A DNA stretch of 64,000 nucleotides from assembly GCF_036402745.1 (NCBI RefSeq), contig NZ_DASWSJ010000113.1, positions 1 to 64,000 of the forward strand. Direction: 5' to 3'. The stretch comes from Actinophytocola sp036402745. GTDB taxonomy: Bacteria; Actinomycetota; Actinomycetes; Mycobacteriales; Pseudonocardiaceae. Shown one piece after another: positions 44,670 to 52,760 of the stretch (positions within the stretch are counted from its first letter, which is position 1; the number at the start of each line of letters is the position of its first letter). The notes under the pieces are model-generated. The model was not told the origin of the DNA, did not search any database, and worked only from the letters and a program-made list of their open reading frames with translations. The translations under genes were made by a program, and so were the position numbers.

Positions 44670-45756
44670 GCGGACCCTGATGATCGAGGCACCCCGGCGC
44701 GCGGTGGTGCGCACCCACCCGGCCGCGCCGCCGAGCGACGGCACCTTCCACGCCCGCACCATCTACAGTGGACTGTCCGCCGGTACCGAGCTGAGCTTCT
44801 TCAAGGGCACCAACCCGTTTCTCACCTCCCGGTGGGACGCCGACCTGGGGCTGTTCCAGCCCGGCGCGGAGGCCGGCTACCCGGTCCGCAAGCTCGGCTA
44901 CATGGAGGTCGCCACCGTCACCGCCAGCCGGTCCGCCGGCGTCGCGGAGGGCGCCACGGTCGCCATGACCTACGGCCACCGCTCGGGGTACCGGGGCGAC
45001 CCGCTCGTCGACCGCGTCGTGCCGCTGCCCGCCGACCTCGACCCGCTGCTGGGCATCTACGTCGCGCACATGGGCCCGATCTGTGCCAACGGCCTGCTGC
45101 ACGCGGCGGCCGAGCTGCACGGCACCGACGTGCGCGAGCTCGGCGACGGCGTCCGCGGGCGCCGGGTCGCCGTCACCGGGGGCGGCGTGGTCGGGATGCT
45201 CACCGCCCTGTTCGCCCGCTTCCACGGCGCGGCCGAGGTGGTGCTCGTCGAGCCCACGCCCCGGCGCCGCGCGGCCGCGGCCGCGCTCGGCCTCGACACG
45301 CTCGACCCGGACGCGGCGGACCCGGCCGTCGAGCTGAAGGCCCGGTGGCCGCACGCGCCCCGGGACCGGGGTGCCGACGTGGTGTTCCAGTGCCGCGGCC
45401 GGTCGGCGAGCCTCGGGCTGGCGCTGCGGCTGCTGCGCCCGCAGGGCACGGTCATCGACCTCGCCTTCTACCCCGGCGGCGCGGGTGAGGTCCGGCTCGG
45501 CGAGGAGTTCCACCACAACGGGCTCGCGATCCGGTGCGCGCAGATCGGCCGGGTACCGCGTGGCCTCGGGCACCTCTGGGACCGCGAACGCCTCTCCGCC
45601 GAGACGATCGACCTCCTGCGCGTCGAGGGCGCCGCGATCGCCGCCACGCTCGTCACCGACCTCGTCCCGATCGAGCAGGCCCCCGGACTCCTCGCCGACC
45701 TCACCGACCGGCGCCGGCACGCGATGCAGGCGGTGTTCACCTTCGGCGAGTCGTGA
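44656..45756 (+). CDS. MDR-family dehydrogenase without structural zinc lobe
   Basis: 366 residues. N-terminal GroES-like domain (YSGLSAGTELSFFKGTNP), nucleotide fold RRVAVTGGGVVGMLTALFA near 175, and a later VIDLAFYPGG. Neither the CxxCxxC structural zinc cluster nor the catalytic Cys-Gly-Ser-Asp motif is present, so it is a zinc-free MDR reductase similar to those near Gfo/Idh genes in sugar modification loci. Overlaps the Gfo/Idh gene. Substrate unknown. Confidence 0.82.
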   Translation: MPGSERTLMIEAPRRAVVRTHPAAPPSDGTFHARTIYSGLSAGTELSFFKGTNPFLTSRWDADLGLFQPGAEAGYPVRKLGYMEVATVTASRSAGVAEGATVAMTYGHRSGYRGDPLVDRVVPLPADLDPLLGIYVAHMGPICANGLLHAAAELHGTDVRELGDGVRGRRVAVTGGGVVGMLTALFARFHGAAEVVLVEPTPRRRAAAAALGLDTLDPDAADPAVELKARWPHAPRDRGADVVFQCRGRSASLGLALRLLRPQGTVIDLAFYPGGAGEVRLGEEFHHNGLAIRCAQIGRVPRGLGHLWDRERLSAETIDLLRVEGAAIAATLVTDLVPIEQAPGLLADLTDRRRHAMQAVFTFGES

Positions 45757-45792
45757 CGGGCCGGCAGCCGGCAAACGACCTTCGCGGGACCG

Positions 45793-45816
45793 GTTTGTGC
45801 CTCGTCCGGGCGGGTA
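45793..45816 (+). promoter_or_regulatory. SigB/SigF-type promoter upstream of ctaD
   Basis: GTTT (45793-45796), exactly 15 bases, then GGGTA (45812-45816): a full match to the GTTT-N14-16-GGGTA stress promoter. It lies 40 bases before the GTG of ctaD. Confidence 0.65.
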
Positions 45817-45856
45817 GTTCCGGCACTCGCCCGTCGCGTCCACGAGGGGGTCCATC

Positions 45857-47674
45857 GTGAGTGTCGACCTGAGGCCGGTCGCCGTGCCGACCGCGGTCAC
45901 CCGGCGCGGGTTGCGCGGCTCGGCGCTCCTGCGGGTGTTCCAGACGACGGACCACAAGCAGATCGGGGTCCTCTACCTCATCACGTCGTTCGGCTTCTTC
46001 CTCATCGGTGGCGTGATGGCGTTGCTGATGCGGGGCGAGCTGGGGTATCCGGGGCTGCAGTTCCTCTCCACGGAGCAGTACAACCAGCTGTTCACGATGC
46101 ACGGCACGATCATGATGCTGCTGTACGCGACGCCGAACGTGTTCGGCTTCGCCAACGTGGTGCTGCCGCTGCAGATCGGCTCGCCCGACGTCGCGTTCCC
46201 GCGGCTGAACGCGCTCTCGTACTGGCTGTACCTGTTCGGCGCGCTGGTGACGGTGTCGGGCTTCGGGACCCCCGGCGGCGCGGCCGACTTCGGGTGGTTC
46301 GCCTACACCCCGCTGTCGCGCGCGGAGTACTCGCCCGGCGTCGGCGGCAACCTGTGGGCGGTCGGGCTGATCCTCAGCGGCCTGGGCACGATCCTCGGCG
46401 CGGTGAACATGCTGACCACCGTCGTGTGCCTGCGCGCACCCGGGATGACGATGTGGCGGATGCCGATCTTCACCTGGAACATCTTCTTCACCTCGATCCT
46501 GGTGCTGCTGGCCTTCCCGATCCTCACCGCGGCACTCTTCGGGCTGCTGGCCGACCGGGTGCTGGGTGCGCACGTGTTCGACCCGGCCAACGGCGGCTCG
46601 ATCCTGTGGCAGCACCTGTTCTGGTTCTTCGGCCATCCGGAGGTCTACATCGTCGCCCTGCCGTATTTCGGCATCGTCAGCGAGATCATCCCGGTGTTCA
46701 GCCGAAAACCGCTGTTCGGCTACAAGGGCCTGGTGTTCGCGACCATCGCCATCACCGGGCTGTCGATGACCGTGTGGGCACACCACATGTTCGCCACCGG
46801 CGCGGTGCTGCTGCCGTTCTTCTCGTTCCTGTCGTTCATGATCGCGGTGCCGACGGGCATCAAGTTCTTCAACTGGATCGGCACGATGTGGAAGGGCCAG
46901 CTGACGTTCGAGACGCCGATGCTGTTCAGCCTCGGCTTCCTCGTGACGTTCCTGTTCGGCGGGCTCACCGGGGTGCTGCTCGCCGCGCCGCCGATCGACT
47001 TCCACGTGCACGACACCTACTTCGTGGTGGCCCACTTCCACTACGTCCTGTTCGGCACGATCGTGTTCGCCACGTTCGCCGGGATCTACTTCTGGTTCCC
47101 CAAGATGACCGGCCGCATGATGAGCGAGCGGTTGGGCCGCCTGCACTTCTGGACCACGTTCCTCGGCTTCCACACCACGTTCCTGGTGCACCACTGGCTC
47201 GGCGCCGAGGGCATGCCGCGCCGCTACGCCGACTACCTCCCGTCCGACGGGTTCACGACGCTGCACGCGATCTCGACGGTCGGCGCGTTCGTCCTCGGCC
47301 TGTCGGTGCTGCCGTTCCTCTGGAACGTCTTCCGCAGCTACCGCTACGGCGACCCGGCCGGCGCGGACGACCCGTGGGGCTTCGGCAACTCCCTGGAGTG
47401 GGCGACGTCGAGCCCGCCGCCGCGGCACAACTTCACCGAACTGCCGAGGATCCGCTCCGAGCGCCCCGCGTTCGAGCTGCACTACCCGCACATGGTCGAG
47501 CGCTTCCGCGAGGAGGCGCGACAACATCCGGGGCGCGGTCAGCGGCGACCACCCGCGCCCTCGGAGGTGGCCGCGGCGGCCACCGAGGCCGGCGGGCCCG
47601 GTGGCCAGGACAGTGGCCAGGACAGTGGCCAGGACGGTGGCCAGGACGGCGCCGACGACCCGCGCGACAGCTGA
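45857..47674 (+). CDS. ctaD: Cytochrome c oxidase subunit I
   Basis: 605 residues, twelve helices, haem a and a3/CuB subunit of the aa3 oxidase. Ligand motifs are visible: MHGTIMM for haem a, WFFGHPEVYI for CuB and the Tyr crosslink, THHMFA-type region as AHHMFATGA, and HDTYFVVAHFHYVLF for the a3 and a histidines. GTG start with GAGGGGG upstream. Residues about 540-605 are a polar tail with a repeated GQD motif. No ctaC or ctaE is nearby, so this is a stand-alone extra copy or the sole subunit I gene placed apart; a SigB-type promoter suggests stress control. Confidence 0.95.
   Translation: MSVDLRPVAVPTAVTRRGLRGSALLRVFQTTDHKQIGVLYLITSFGFFLIGGVMALLMRGELGYPGLQFLSTEQYNQLFTMHGTIMMLLYATPNVFGFANVVLPLQIGSPDVAFPRLNALSYWLYLFGALVTVSGFGTPGGAADFGWFAYTPLSRAEYSPGVGGNLWAVGLILSGLGTILGAVNMLTTVVCLRAPGMTMWRMPIFTWNIFFTSILVLLAFPILTAALFGLLADRVLGAHVFDPANGGSILWQHLFWFFGHPEVYIVALPYFGIVSEIIPVFSRKPLFGYKGLVFATIAITGLSMTVWAHHMFATGAVLLPFFSFLSFMIAVPTGIKFFNWIGTMWKGQLTFETPMLFSLGFLVTFLFGGLTGVLLAAPPIDFHVHDTYFVVAHFHYVLFGTIVFATFAGIYFWFPKMTGRMMSERLGRLHFWTTFLGFHTTFLVHHWLGAEGMPRRYADYLPSDGFTTLHAISTVGAFVLGLSVLPFLWNVFRSYRYGDPAGADDPWGFGNSLEWATSSPPPRHNFTELPRIRSERPAFELHYPHMVERFREEARQHPGRGQRRPPAPSEVAAAATEAGGPGGQDSGQDSGQDGGQDGADDPRDS
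47601..47648 (+). repeat. Four 12-bp tandem repeats in the ctaD tail
   Basis: GTGGCCAGGACA is repeated four times in register (last two units end in G instead of A), giving GQDS/GQDG peptide repeats at the oxidase C terminus. Length changes are expected to be in frame. Confidence 0.85.
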
Positions 47675-47693
47675 CGCGCGGCCAGGAGATGCC

Positions 47694-49259
47694 ATGCTGT
47701 CACTCGAGTTCCGACACCGCGTCCGCGCGAAGCTGTGGCTGCTGCCGCTCCTCGTCGTCCTCGCCGCGTTCCTGCTGTCGCTCGTGACGGTCGCGATCGA
47801 CCGGCACTACGGCGACCACCTCATACCCCGGTCGATCACCGGCAGCGCCAGCGCCGCGAGCGCGATCCTCAGCACCGTCGCCTCGGCGATGATCACGATG
47901 ACCACCCTGGTGCTGACCATCACCATGGTGGCCGTGCAGCTGGCGATGGGCCAGTTCTCCCCGCGGATCGTGCGTGCGCTGCTGCACGACCGGAGCAGCC
48001 AGCTGACGTTCGGCCTCTTCGCCGCCACCTTCACCTTCGCCATCCTGGCGCTGCGCGAGGTGCAGGCGGTGGACAGCGGGGCGGTGCCCGGCATCACCGT
48101 GCTCACCGCCTACCTGCTGATGTTCGCCAGCATCGTGACGCTGTTCCTCTACATCCACAGCTCGGGGAACTCGTTGCGCGCCGCGGGTCTCATCGACCTG
48201 GTCAGCGACCAGCTGCGGGTGCAGCTCGACCGGTGCTACCCGGCCGGCCGGCCCCCGCGGGCCGACCCCGCCGTCATCCCCGCGGCCGAGCCGGGGATCG
48301 TCTGCGACCTCGACCGCAGGAGACTCGTCAAAGCCGCCCGGCAGGCCGGGTGCGCGCTCGAGCTCGTGCCGATGCTGGGCGACTTCGTCCCGGCCGGCGC
48401 CGACCTGTTCCGGATCCACGGCGACGCCGGGCGGCTCGACCGCGCGAAGGTCTGCGGCCTGGTGATCCTCGGCAACGAGCGCAAGCACAAGGACGACCCG
48501 ACCTACGGCTTCCGCGAGCTGGTCGACATCGGCGAGCGCTGCCTGGCGCAGCCGTTCACCGACCCGACCACGGCCGTCATGGTGATCGACCGGCTGCACG
48601 ACTGCCTGCGCCAGATCGCCCCGCGCCCGTTCCCGGACGGCCGGCTCCGGGACGCGGACGGCGAGGTCCGGCTCGTCGAGCGGTCGATCAGCTGGGACGG
48701 CCTCGTGCGGCTCGCGTTCGACGAGCTGCGCCTCGCGGGGGCCGCGTCGCCGCAGGTGCCCCGCCGCATCCGGGCGGTGCTCGAGGATCTCCGGACCGTC
48801 GTGCCGGCGGAGCGGCGCCCGGCGCTGGACCGCCAGCTGACCCTGCTCACCGCGGCCGTCGAGCGCTCCTACCCCGACCGCGCGGACGTCGAGGCGGCTC
48901 TCGTCAGCGACCACCAGGGCATCGGCTCCGGCCCGGACCTCGAGCTCGCCGCCGCCTGGTCAGCCGATCCGGGCGGGCCGCCGCTGGAAGAGGGTGTAGA
49001 GCCACACGAGGCTCGGGATGAGCAGCACGGCGCCGACGGTGACGGAGATCAGCAGCACCCGAAGCACCGTGGGGTGCGCCGCGGCGCGGTCCACCGTCGT
49101 GTCGGGCAGGAGCATGACCGGGTACTGGGCGAGCGCCCAGGCCCACAGCAGCGCGGCGACCGCGACGCCGGCACACACCCGGGCAAGCACGAAGCGCCGG
49201 GCCGCGAGGACGGCCATCGACGCGATGCCGGCGGCCGCGGAAAGCACGACGACGGGTAG
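47694..49259 (+). CDS. DUF2254 membrane protein with antisense read-through tail
   Basis: 521 residues in the open frame. The first about 420 are a DUF2254 protein: four N-terminal helices (LWLLPLLVVLAAFLLSLVTVAID, MITMTTLVLTITMVAVQLAMGQFSPR) and a soluble part with GDFVPAGADLFRI and DDPTYGFRELVDI. Residues after about 421 (SADPGG onward) come from DNA that is the reverse complement of cydB and are a low-complexity Arg/Gly/His/Asp-rich stretch, so the normal stop seems lost. GGAG precedes the ATG at 47694, 19 bases after ctaD. Function unknown. Confidence 0.8.
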   Translation: MLSLEFRHRVRAKLWLLPLLVVLAAFLLSLVTVAIDRHYGDHLIPRSITGSASAASAILSTVASAMITMTTLVLTITMVAVQLAMGQFSPRIVRALLHDRSSQLTFGLFAATFTFAILALREVQAVDSGAVPGITVLTAYLLMFASIVTLFLYIHSSGNSLRAAGLIDLVSDQLRVQLDRCYPAGRPPRADPAVIPAAEPGIVCDLDRRRLVKAARQAGCALELVPMLGDFVPAGADLFRIHGDAGRLDRAKVCGLVILGNERKHKDDPTYGFRELVDIGERCLAQPFTDPTTAVMVIDRLHDCLRQIAPRPFPDGRLRDADGEVRLVERSISWDGLVRLAFDELRLAGAASPQVPRRIRAVLEDLRTVVPAERRPALDRQLTLLTAAVERSYPDRADVEAALVSDHQGIGSGPDLELAAAWSADPGGPPLEEGVEPHEARDEQHGADGDGDQQHPKHRGVRRGAVHRRVGQEHDRVLGERPGPQQRGDRDAGTHPGKHEAPGREDGHRRDAGGRGKHDDG

Positions 49260-49964
49260 CGCGGTGCCGATGAGCCCGTCGAATAGCCGCGGCGAGTCGG
49301 CGTGGAGCACGAGGATGCCGGCCAGCGCCAGCGCCCCCGCCACGAGCGCGGCGCCGATCGCCCGCCGGCGGAACGCGGTCACCAGGTCCGCGGCGCCCGC
49401 GCGCCGGGCGTCCGCGCAGAGGTACACGGCGGCGAGGTAGGCGGCGATGGCCACGGCCAGGGTGCCCGCGAGGATCGAGGTCGGGTTCCACCAGCTCGTC
49501 ACGATGTCACCGGCGGCGATGCCGAGCGGGATGCGGCCGGAGGCGATCCCGCCGGCGACCGTGCCGAGGAAGAACGGGGTGAGGACCGAGGACGCGGCGA
49601 ACGCGGTGCCGAACAGCCGCCGGTAGCCCAGCTCGGTGATGGTGTTGCGGAACGCGAACGCGGAGCCGCGGGCGATGATGCCGAGCGCGACGAGCGTGAG
49701 CGGGAGGTAGCCGGTGGACGCGACCGAGGCGAACACCGCCGGGAACGCCGACCAGCACAGCACGAGGACGAAGATGAGCCAGACGTGGTTGGCCTCCCAC
49801 ACCGGCCCGATGGACTGCTCGATGAGCTTGCGCTGGCGCTCGCCGCGGCGGACGTCGCCGGCCACGAGGTCCCAGAACCCGCCGCCGAAGTCGGCGCCGC
49901 CGAGCAGCACGTAGGCGGTGAGCCCGGTCCACATCACTACGAGCAGCCAGTCGGCGGTGCTCAT
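48960..49964 (-). CDS. cydB: Cytochrome bd ubiquinol oxidase subunit II
   Basis: 334 residues, eight to nine helices. Opening DWLLVVMWTGLTAYVLLGGADFGGGFWDLVAG and SIGPVWEANHVWLIFVLVLCW are CydB signatures. Forms the bd-type quinol oxidase with CydA, used under low oxygen or nitrosative stress. The ATG overlaps the cydA stop. Its 3' 300 bases are overlapped antisense by the DUF2254 frame. Confidence 0.95.
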   Translation of the reverse strand: MSTADWLLVVMWTGLTAYVLLGGADFGGGFWDLVAGDVRRGERQRKLIEQSIGPVWEANHVWLIFVLVLCWSAFPAVFASVASTGYLPLTLVALGIIARGSAFAFRNTITELGYRRLFGTAFAASSVLTPFFLGTVAGGIASGRIPLGIAAGDIVTSWWNPTSILAGTLAVAIAAYLAAVYLCADARRAGAADLVTAFRRRAIGAALVAGALALAGILVLHADSPRLFDGLIGTALPVVVLSAAAGIASMAVLAARRFVLARVCAGVAVAALLWAWALAQYPVMLLPDTTVDRAAAHPTVLRVLLISVTVGAVLLIPSLVWLYTLFQRRPARIG

Positions 49965-51391
49965 CGCTCGACCCTCTCGGCCTGGTCGTCCGGTGCCTGA
50001 CCGTCCGGCCCCTGACCGTCCGGCCCCTGTTCGTCGGGCCCCTTTTCGTCCGGCGCCGGCTGCTGCTGTGGCGCGAGCGGTGCCTTGCCCACCCGGCGCA
50101 GCACGAACACGGTCGCCACGGTCAGCAGGACGTACACCACCGTCACCGCGGCCAGCCCGCCGACGAGCCCCGGCACCGGCGTGACCGCGTCGGCGACCCG
50201 CAGGTGTCCCCACACGATCCACGGCTGGCGGCCGACCTCGGTGGTGGTCCACCCGGCCTCCAGCGCGATGACGGCCGCGACCCCGGAGCAGGCCACCGCC
50301 CGCAGGAACCAGCGCGACGAGGGCATCCGGCGGCGGCGCAGCCACACCACGAGCAGCCAGATCGACAGGGCGAGCAGGGCGAACCCGAGCGCCACCATGA
50401 TCTGGAACGACCAGTGCACGACGTTGACCGGTGGCCGGTCGGCCGGCGGGAACTCCTCGAGCCCGATGATCCTGGCGTGCGGGTCCCAGTGCGCGAGCAG
50501 CGACAGCCCGTCGGGGATCTCCAGCGCGTAGCGCAGCTGGCCGTCGACGTAGACGCCGCCGATGTGCAGCGGCACCCCGTTCGCGGTCCGGTACACGCCC
50601 TCGATGGCCGCGAGCTTGGCCGGCTGGTTCACGGCGAGGAACTTGCCGGCCCAGTCGCCGACGCCGATCTGGATCGGGGTGATGATCGCGGCGACGGTGA
50701 ACGGCACGAGGAAGCCCAGCCGGTGGTAGCGGTCCCGGCGCCCGCGCAGCATCCCGACCGCGTAGACGCTCGCGATGCCGAACCCGGCGACCATGAACGC
50801 GGCGAGGATCATGTGGACGGTCTGCGGGGGAGTGGCCGGGTTGAACATCGCGGCCCACGGGTCGACGTCCACCACGCGGCCCTGGTCGAGGTCGAACCCG
50901 CGCGGCTGGTTCATCCACGCGTTGGCGCTCACGACGAAGAACGCGGAGGCCACCCCGGCCACGCACACCGGGATGCCGGTGAGCAGGTGCACGCGCGGCG
51001 GCAGCCGGTCCCACGCGTAGAGGTAGATGCCGAGGAAGATCGCCTCGAGGAAGAACGCGAAGCCCTCGAGGGTGAACGGCAGGCCGATCACCTGGCCGTA
51101 GGTGGACATCAGGCCCGGCCACAGCACGCCCATCTCGAAGCTCAGGATCGTGCCCGACACCGCGCCCACCGCGAACAGCACGCCCATCGACTTCGCCCAC
51201 CGATGCGCCAGCAGCCCGTAGGCGTCCTCACCGGTGCGCAGGGACCGCCACTCCGAGAACACGGTGATGGCCGGCATGCCGACCCCGAAGCACGCGATCA
51301 CGATGTGCCAGCCCAGCGACAACGCCATCTGGGACCGTGCGGCCACCAGGTCCGCCGGTGCCGCCGCGAGCACGGGGTGCACCCAGCTCAC
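49961..51391 (-). CDS. cydA: Cytochrome bd ubiquinol oxidase subunit I
   Basis: 476 residues. ARSQMALSLGWHIVIACFGVGMP opens helix 1 with the haem b595 His region; GVLFAVGAVSGTILSFEMGVLWP, LEGFAFFLEAIFLGIYLY and GWTTTEVGRQPWIVWG are CydA signatures. The Q-loop is short (CIO-like). The GTG at 51391 has GGAAGG in front; the frame extends 93 bases further but lacks a ribosome site. The C terminus has a repetitive PDGQG tail. cydDC assembly genes are not in the window. Confidence 0.94.
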   Translation of the reverse strand: MSWVHPVLAAAPADLVAARSQMALSLGWHIVIACFGVGMPAITVFSEWRSLRTGEDAYGLLAHRWAKSMGVLFAVGAVSGTILSFEMGVLWPGLMSTYGQVIGLPFTLEGFAFFLEAIFLGIYLYAWDRLPPRVHLLTGIPVCVAGVASAFFVVSANAWMNQPRGFDLDQGRVVDVDPWAAMFNPATPPQTVHMILAAFMVAGFGIASVYAVGMLRGRRDRYHRLGFLVPFTVAAIITPIQIGVGDWAGKFLAVNQPAKLAAIEGVYRTANGVPLHIGGVYVDGQLRYALEIPDGLSLLAHWDPHARIIGLEEFPPADRPPVNVVHWSFQIMVALGFALLALSIWLLVVWLRRRRMPSSRWFLRAVACSGVAAVIALEAGWTTTEVGRQPWIVWGHLRVADAVTPVPGLVGGLAAVTVVYVLLTVATVFVLRRVGKAPLAPQQQPAPDEKGPDEQGPDGQGPDGQAPDDQAERVER

Positions 51392-51722
51392 GGCCCCTTC
51401 CCCCGCTGCGGACCGGCCGGTCCCGTCGCCTCGCCCATGGTCAGCTCCTCCCCGCGAAGGAGCCGGGCTACCCCGGAACCGCACCGCTAACCGGCCAGCC
51501 GAAAATCATGGACGCGCCACGTTTTCGATGAGCCCGACCGGTATCTGCCAAGGTCAGCGCCGCCCGCCATGCGAGAAGCTCCCCCTGCTGCCCGACGTGG
51601 GCGGATCGACCTGGTCGTCCCAGCTGGTGGGCGAAGTGGCCGGATGATGGACGCGCCTTCTAGTCTCCGCTCGCGAGGTCGCGCCGGACGGGCGACCTCT
51701 GATCGGTGTGGGAGGGACTGCG
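51392..51722 (+). promoter_or_regulatory. 331-base divergent region upstream of the MTA-type salvage operon
   Basis: No gene seen. It contains GTTT-N14-CGGTAT at 51521-51544, one base from the SigB-type consensus; two 14-base direct repeats, ATCATGGACGCGCC (51505-51518) and ATGATGGACGCGCC (51644-51657); and an 8-bp hairpin GAGGTCGC/GCGACCTC at 51675-51699 that ends 11 bases before the GGAGGG ribosome site. Either repeat set may bind a regulator, and the hairpin could act in the leader RNA. I found no match to a known riboswitch by eye. Confidence 0.4.
51675..51699 (+). promoter_or_regulatory. Leader hairpin before the BMP lipoprotein gene
   Basis: A perfect 8-bp inverted repeat with a 9-base loop lies between the putative promoter region and the ribosome site at 51711. 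It may be an operator or an RNA element that controls the import/salvage operon. Confidence 0.4.
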
Positions 51723-52760
51723 ATGGCTCCGAGATCCCGGCTGGCCGGCCTGCTCGCTGTGGGTGCCGTGCTGCTGAGCGGCTGCAACGCGGCGGCCAAC
51801 TCACCAGGCGGCGACGGCGGTGGGAACGGCCCGTCCCTCGTGCTCGTCACGCCCAACCCGGTCGGGGTCAACGACTTCCTGCGGCTGGCGGTCAAGGGCG
51901 TGGAGGACGCGGCCAAGGAGCACGACGGCAGCCAGAAGGTCTACCAGAGCACCGACCCGGCTTCGCTCCAGCAGAACGTGGCGGCCGCGGTGCGCGACGC
52001 GCCGGACGTGATCGTGGCGGTCGGGTTCAACTTCGCCGACGTGCTCGCCCAGCAGGCCGAGCAGCACCCGGACCAGCAGTTCCTGTTCGTCGACTCGTGC
52101 ACCGCCAAGCCCTACCCGAACGTGACCTGCGCGGTGTTCCGCGAGTACGAGGGCGTCTACCTCGCCGGCGCCGAGGCGGGGCTGCTCAGCAGGTCCGGCA
52201 AGGTCGGCGCGGTGGTGGCGCTCGACACCCCGCAGTTCCACCGCTACTCCGACCCGTTCGGCCAGGGCGCGCGGAAGGTCAAGCCCGCCACCACGCTCAG
52301 CCCGCTGTTCATCGGCGGCTCGAACCCGTTCAACGACCCGGGCCGGGCGAAGGAACTGGCCGCGACGCTCGCCGGCCAGGGCGTGGACTACGTGATGGGC
52401 GCGGCGTCGGCGTCGGGCAACCTCGGCGTGTTCGAGGCGGCCAAGGAGCACGGCATCTTCGCGTTCGGGGTGGACGCGAACCAGTGCCCGGCGAGCCCCG
52501 GCCAGGTCGTGGACAACGTGATCAAGCGGACCGACGTGGTGATCTCCGACGGCGTCTCCGCGATCCTCGACGGCAAGAAGGGCAAGGCCCGCTCCTACGG
52601 CGTCGAGGAGGAGGGCATCTCGCTGACCGGGCTGCAGCCCGGCGTCGAGAGCTCCAAGTGCCTCATCGCCGACCACCCGGACGTCCTCGAGCAGGTGGCG
52701 AAGCTGCGCGACGACATCACCGCGGGCACGATCACCATCGATGACCCAGCACAGGCCTGA
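51723..52760 (+). CDS. BMP/PnrA-family nucleoside-binding lipoprotein
   Basis: 345 residues. Lipobox LSGC places the lipidated Cys at residue 21. The mature fold follows BMP (basic membrane protein) proteins, which bind purine nucleosides: VTPNPVGVNDFLRLAVKGVEDAA, DVIVAVGFNFADVLAQQAEQHPDQQFLFVDS, EYEGVYLAGAEAGLLSRSGKVGAVV and YVMGAASASGNLGVFEAAKEHGIFAFGVDANQ. GGAGGG with 6-base spacing precedes the ATG at 51723. Overlaps the ATPase gene by 20 bases. With mtn genes downstream the ligand may be methylthioadenosine or methylthioinosine. Confidence 0.9.
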   Translation: MAPRSRLAGLLAVGAVLLSGCNAAANSPGGDGGGNGPSLVLVTPNPVGVNDFLRLAVKGVEDAAKEHDGSQKVYQSTDPASLQQNVAAAVRDAPDVIVAVGFNFADVLAQQAEQHPDQQFLFVDSCTAKPYPNVTCAVFREYEGVYLAGAEAGLLSRSGKVGAVVALDTPQFHRYSDPFGQGARKVKPATTLSPLFIGGSNPFNDPGRAKELAATLAGQGVDYVMGAASASGNLGVFEAAKEHGIFAFGVDANQCPASPGQVVDNVIKRTDVVISDGVSAILDGKKGKARSYGVEEEGISLTGLQPGVESSKCLIADHPDVLEQVAKLRDDITAGTITIDDPAQA

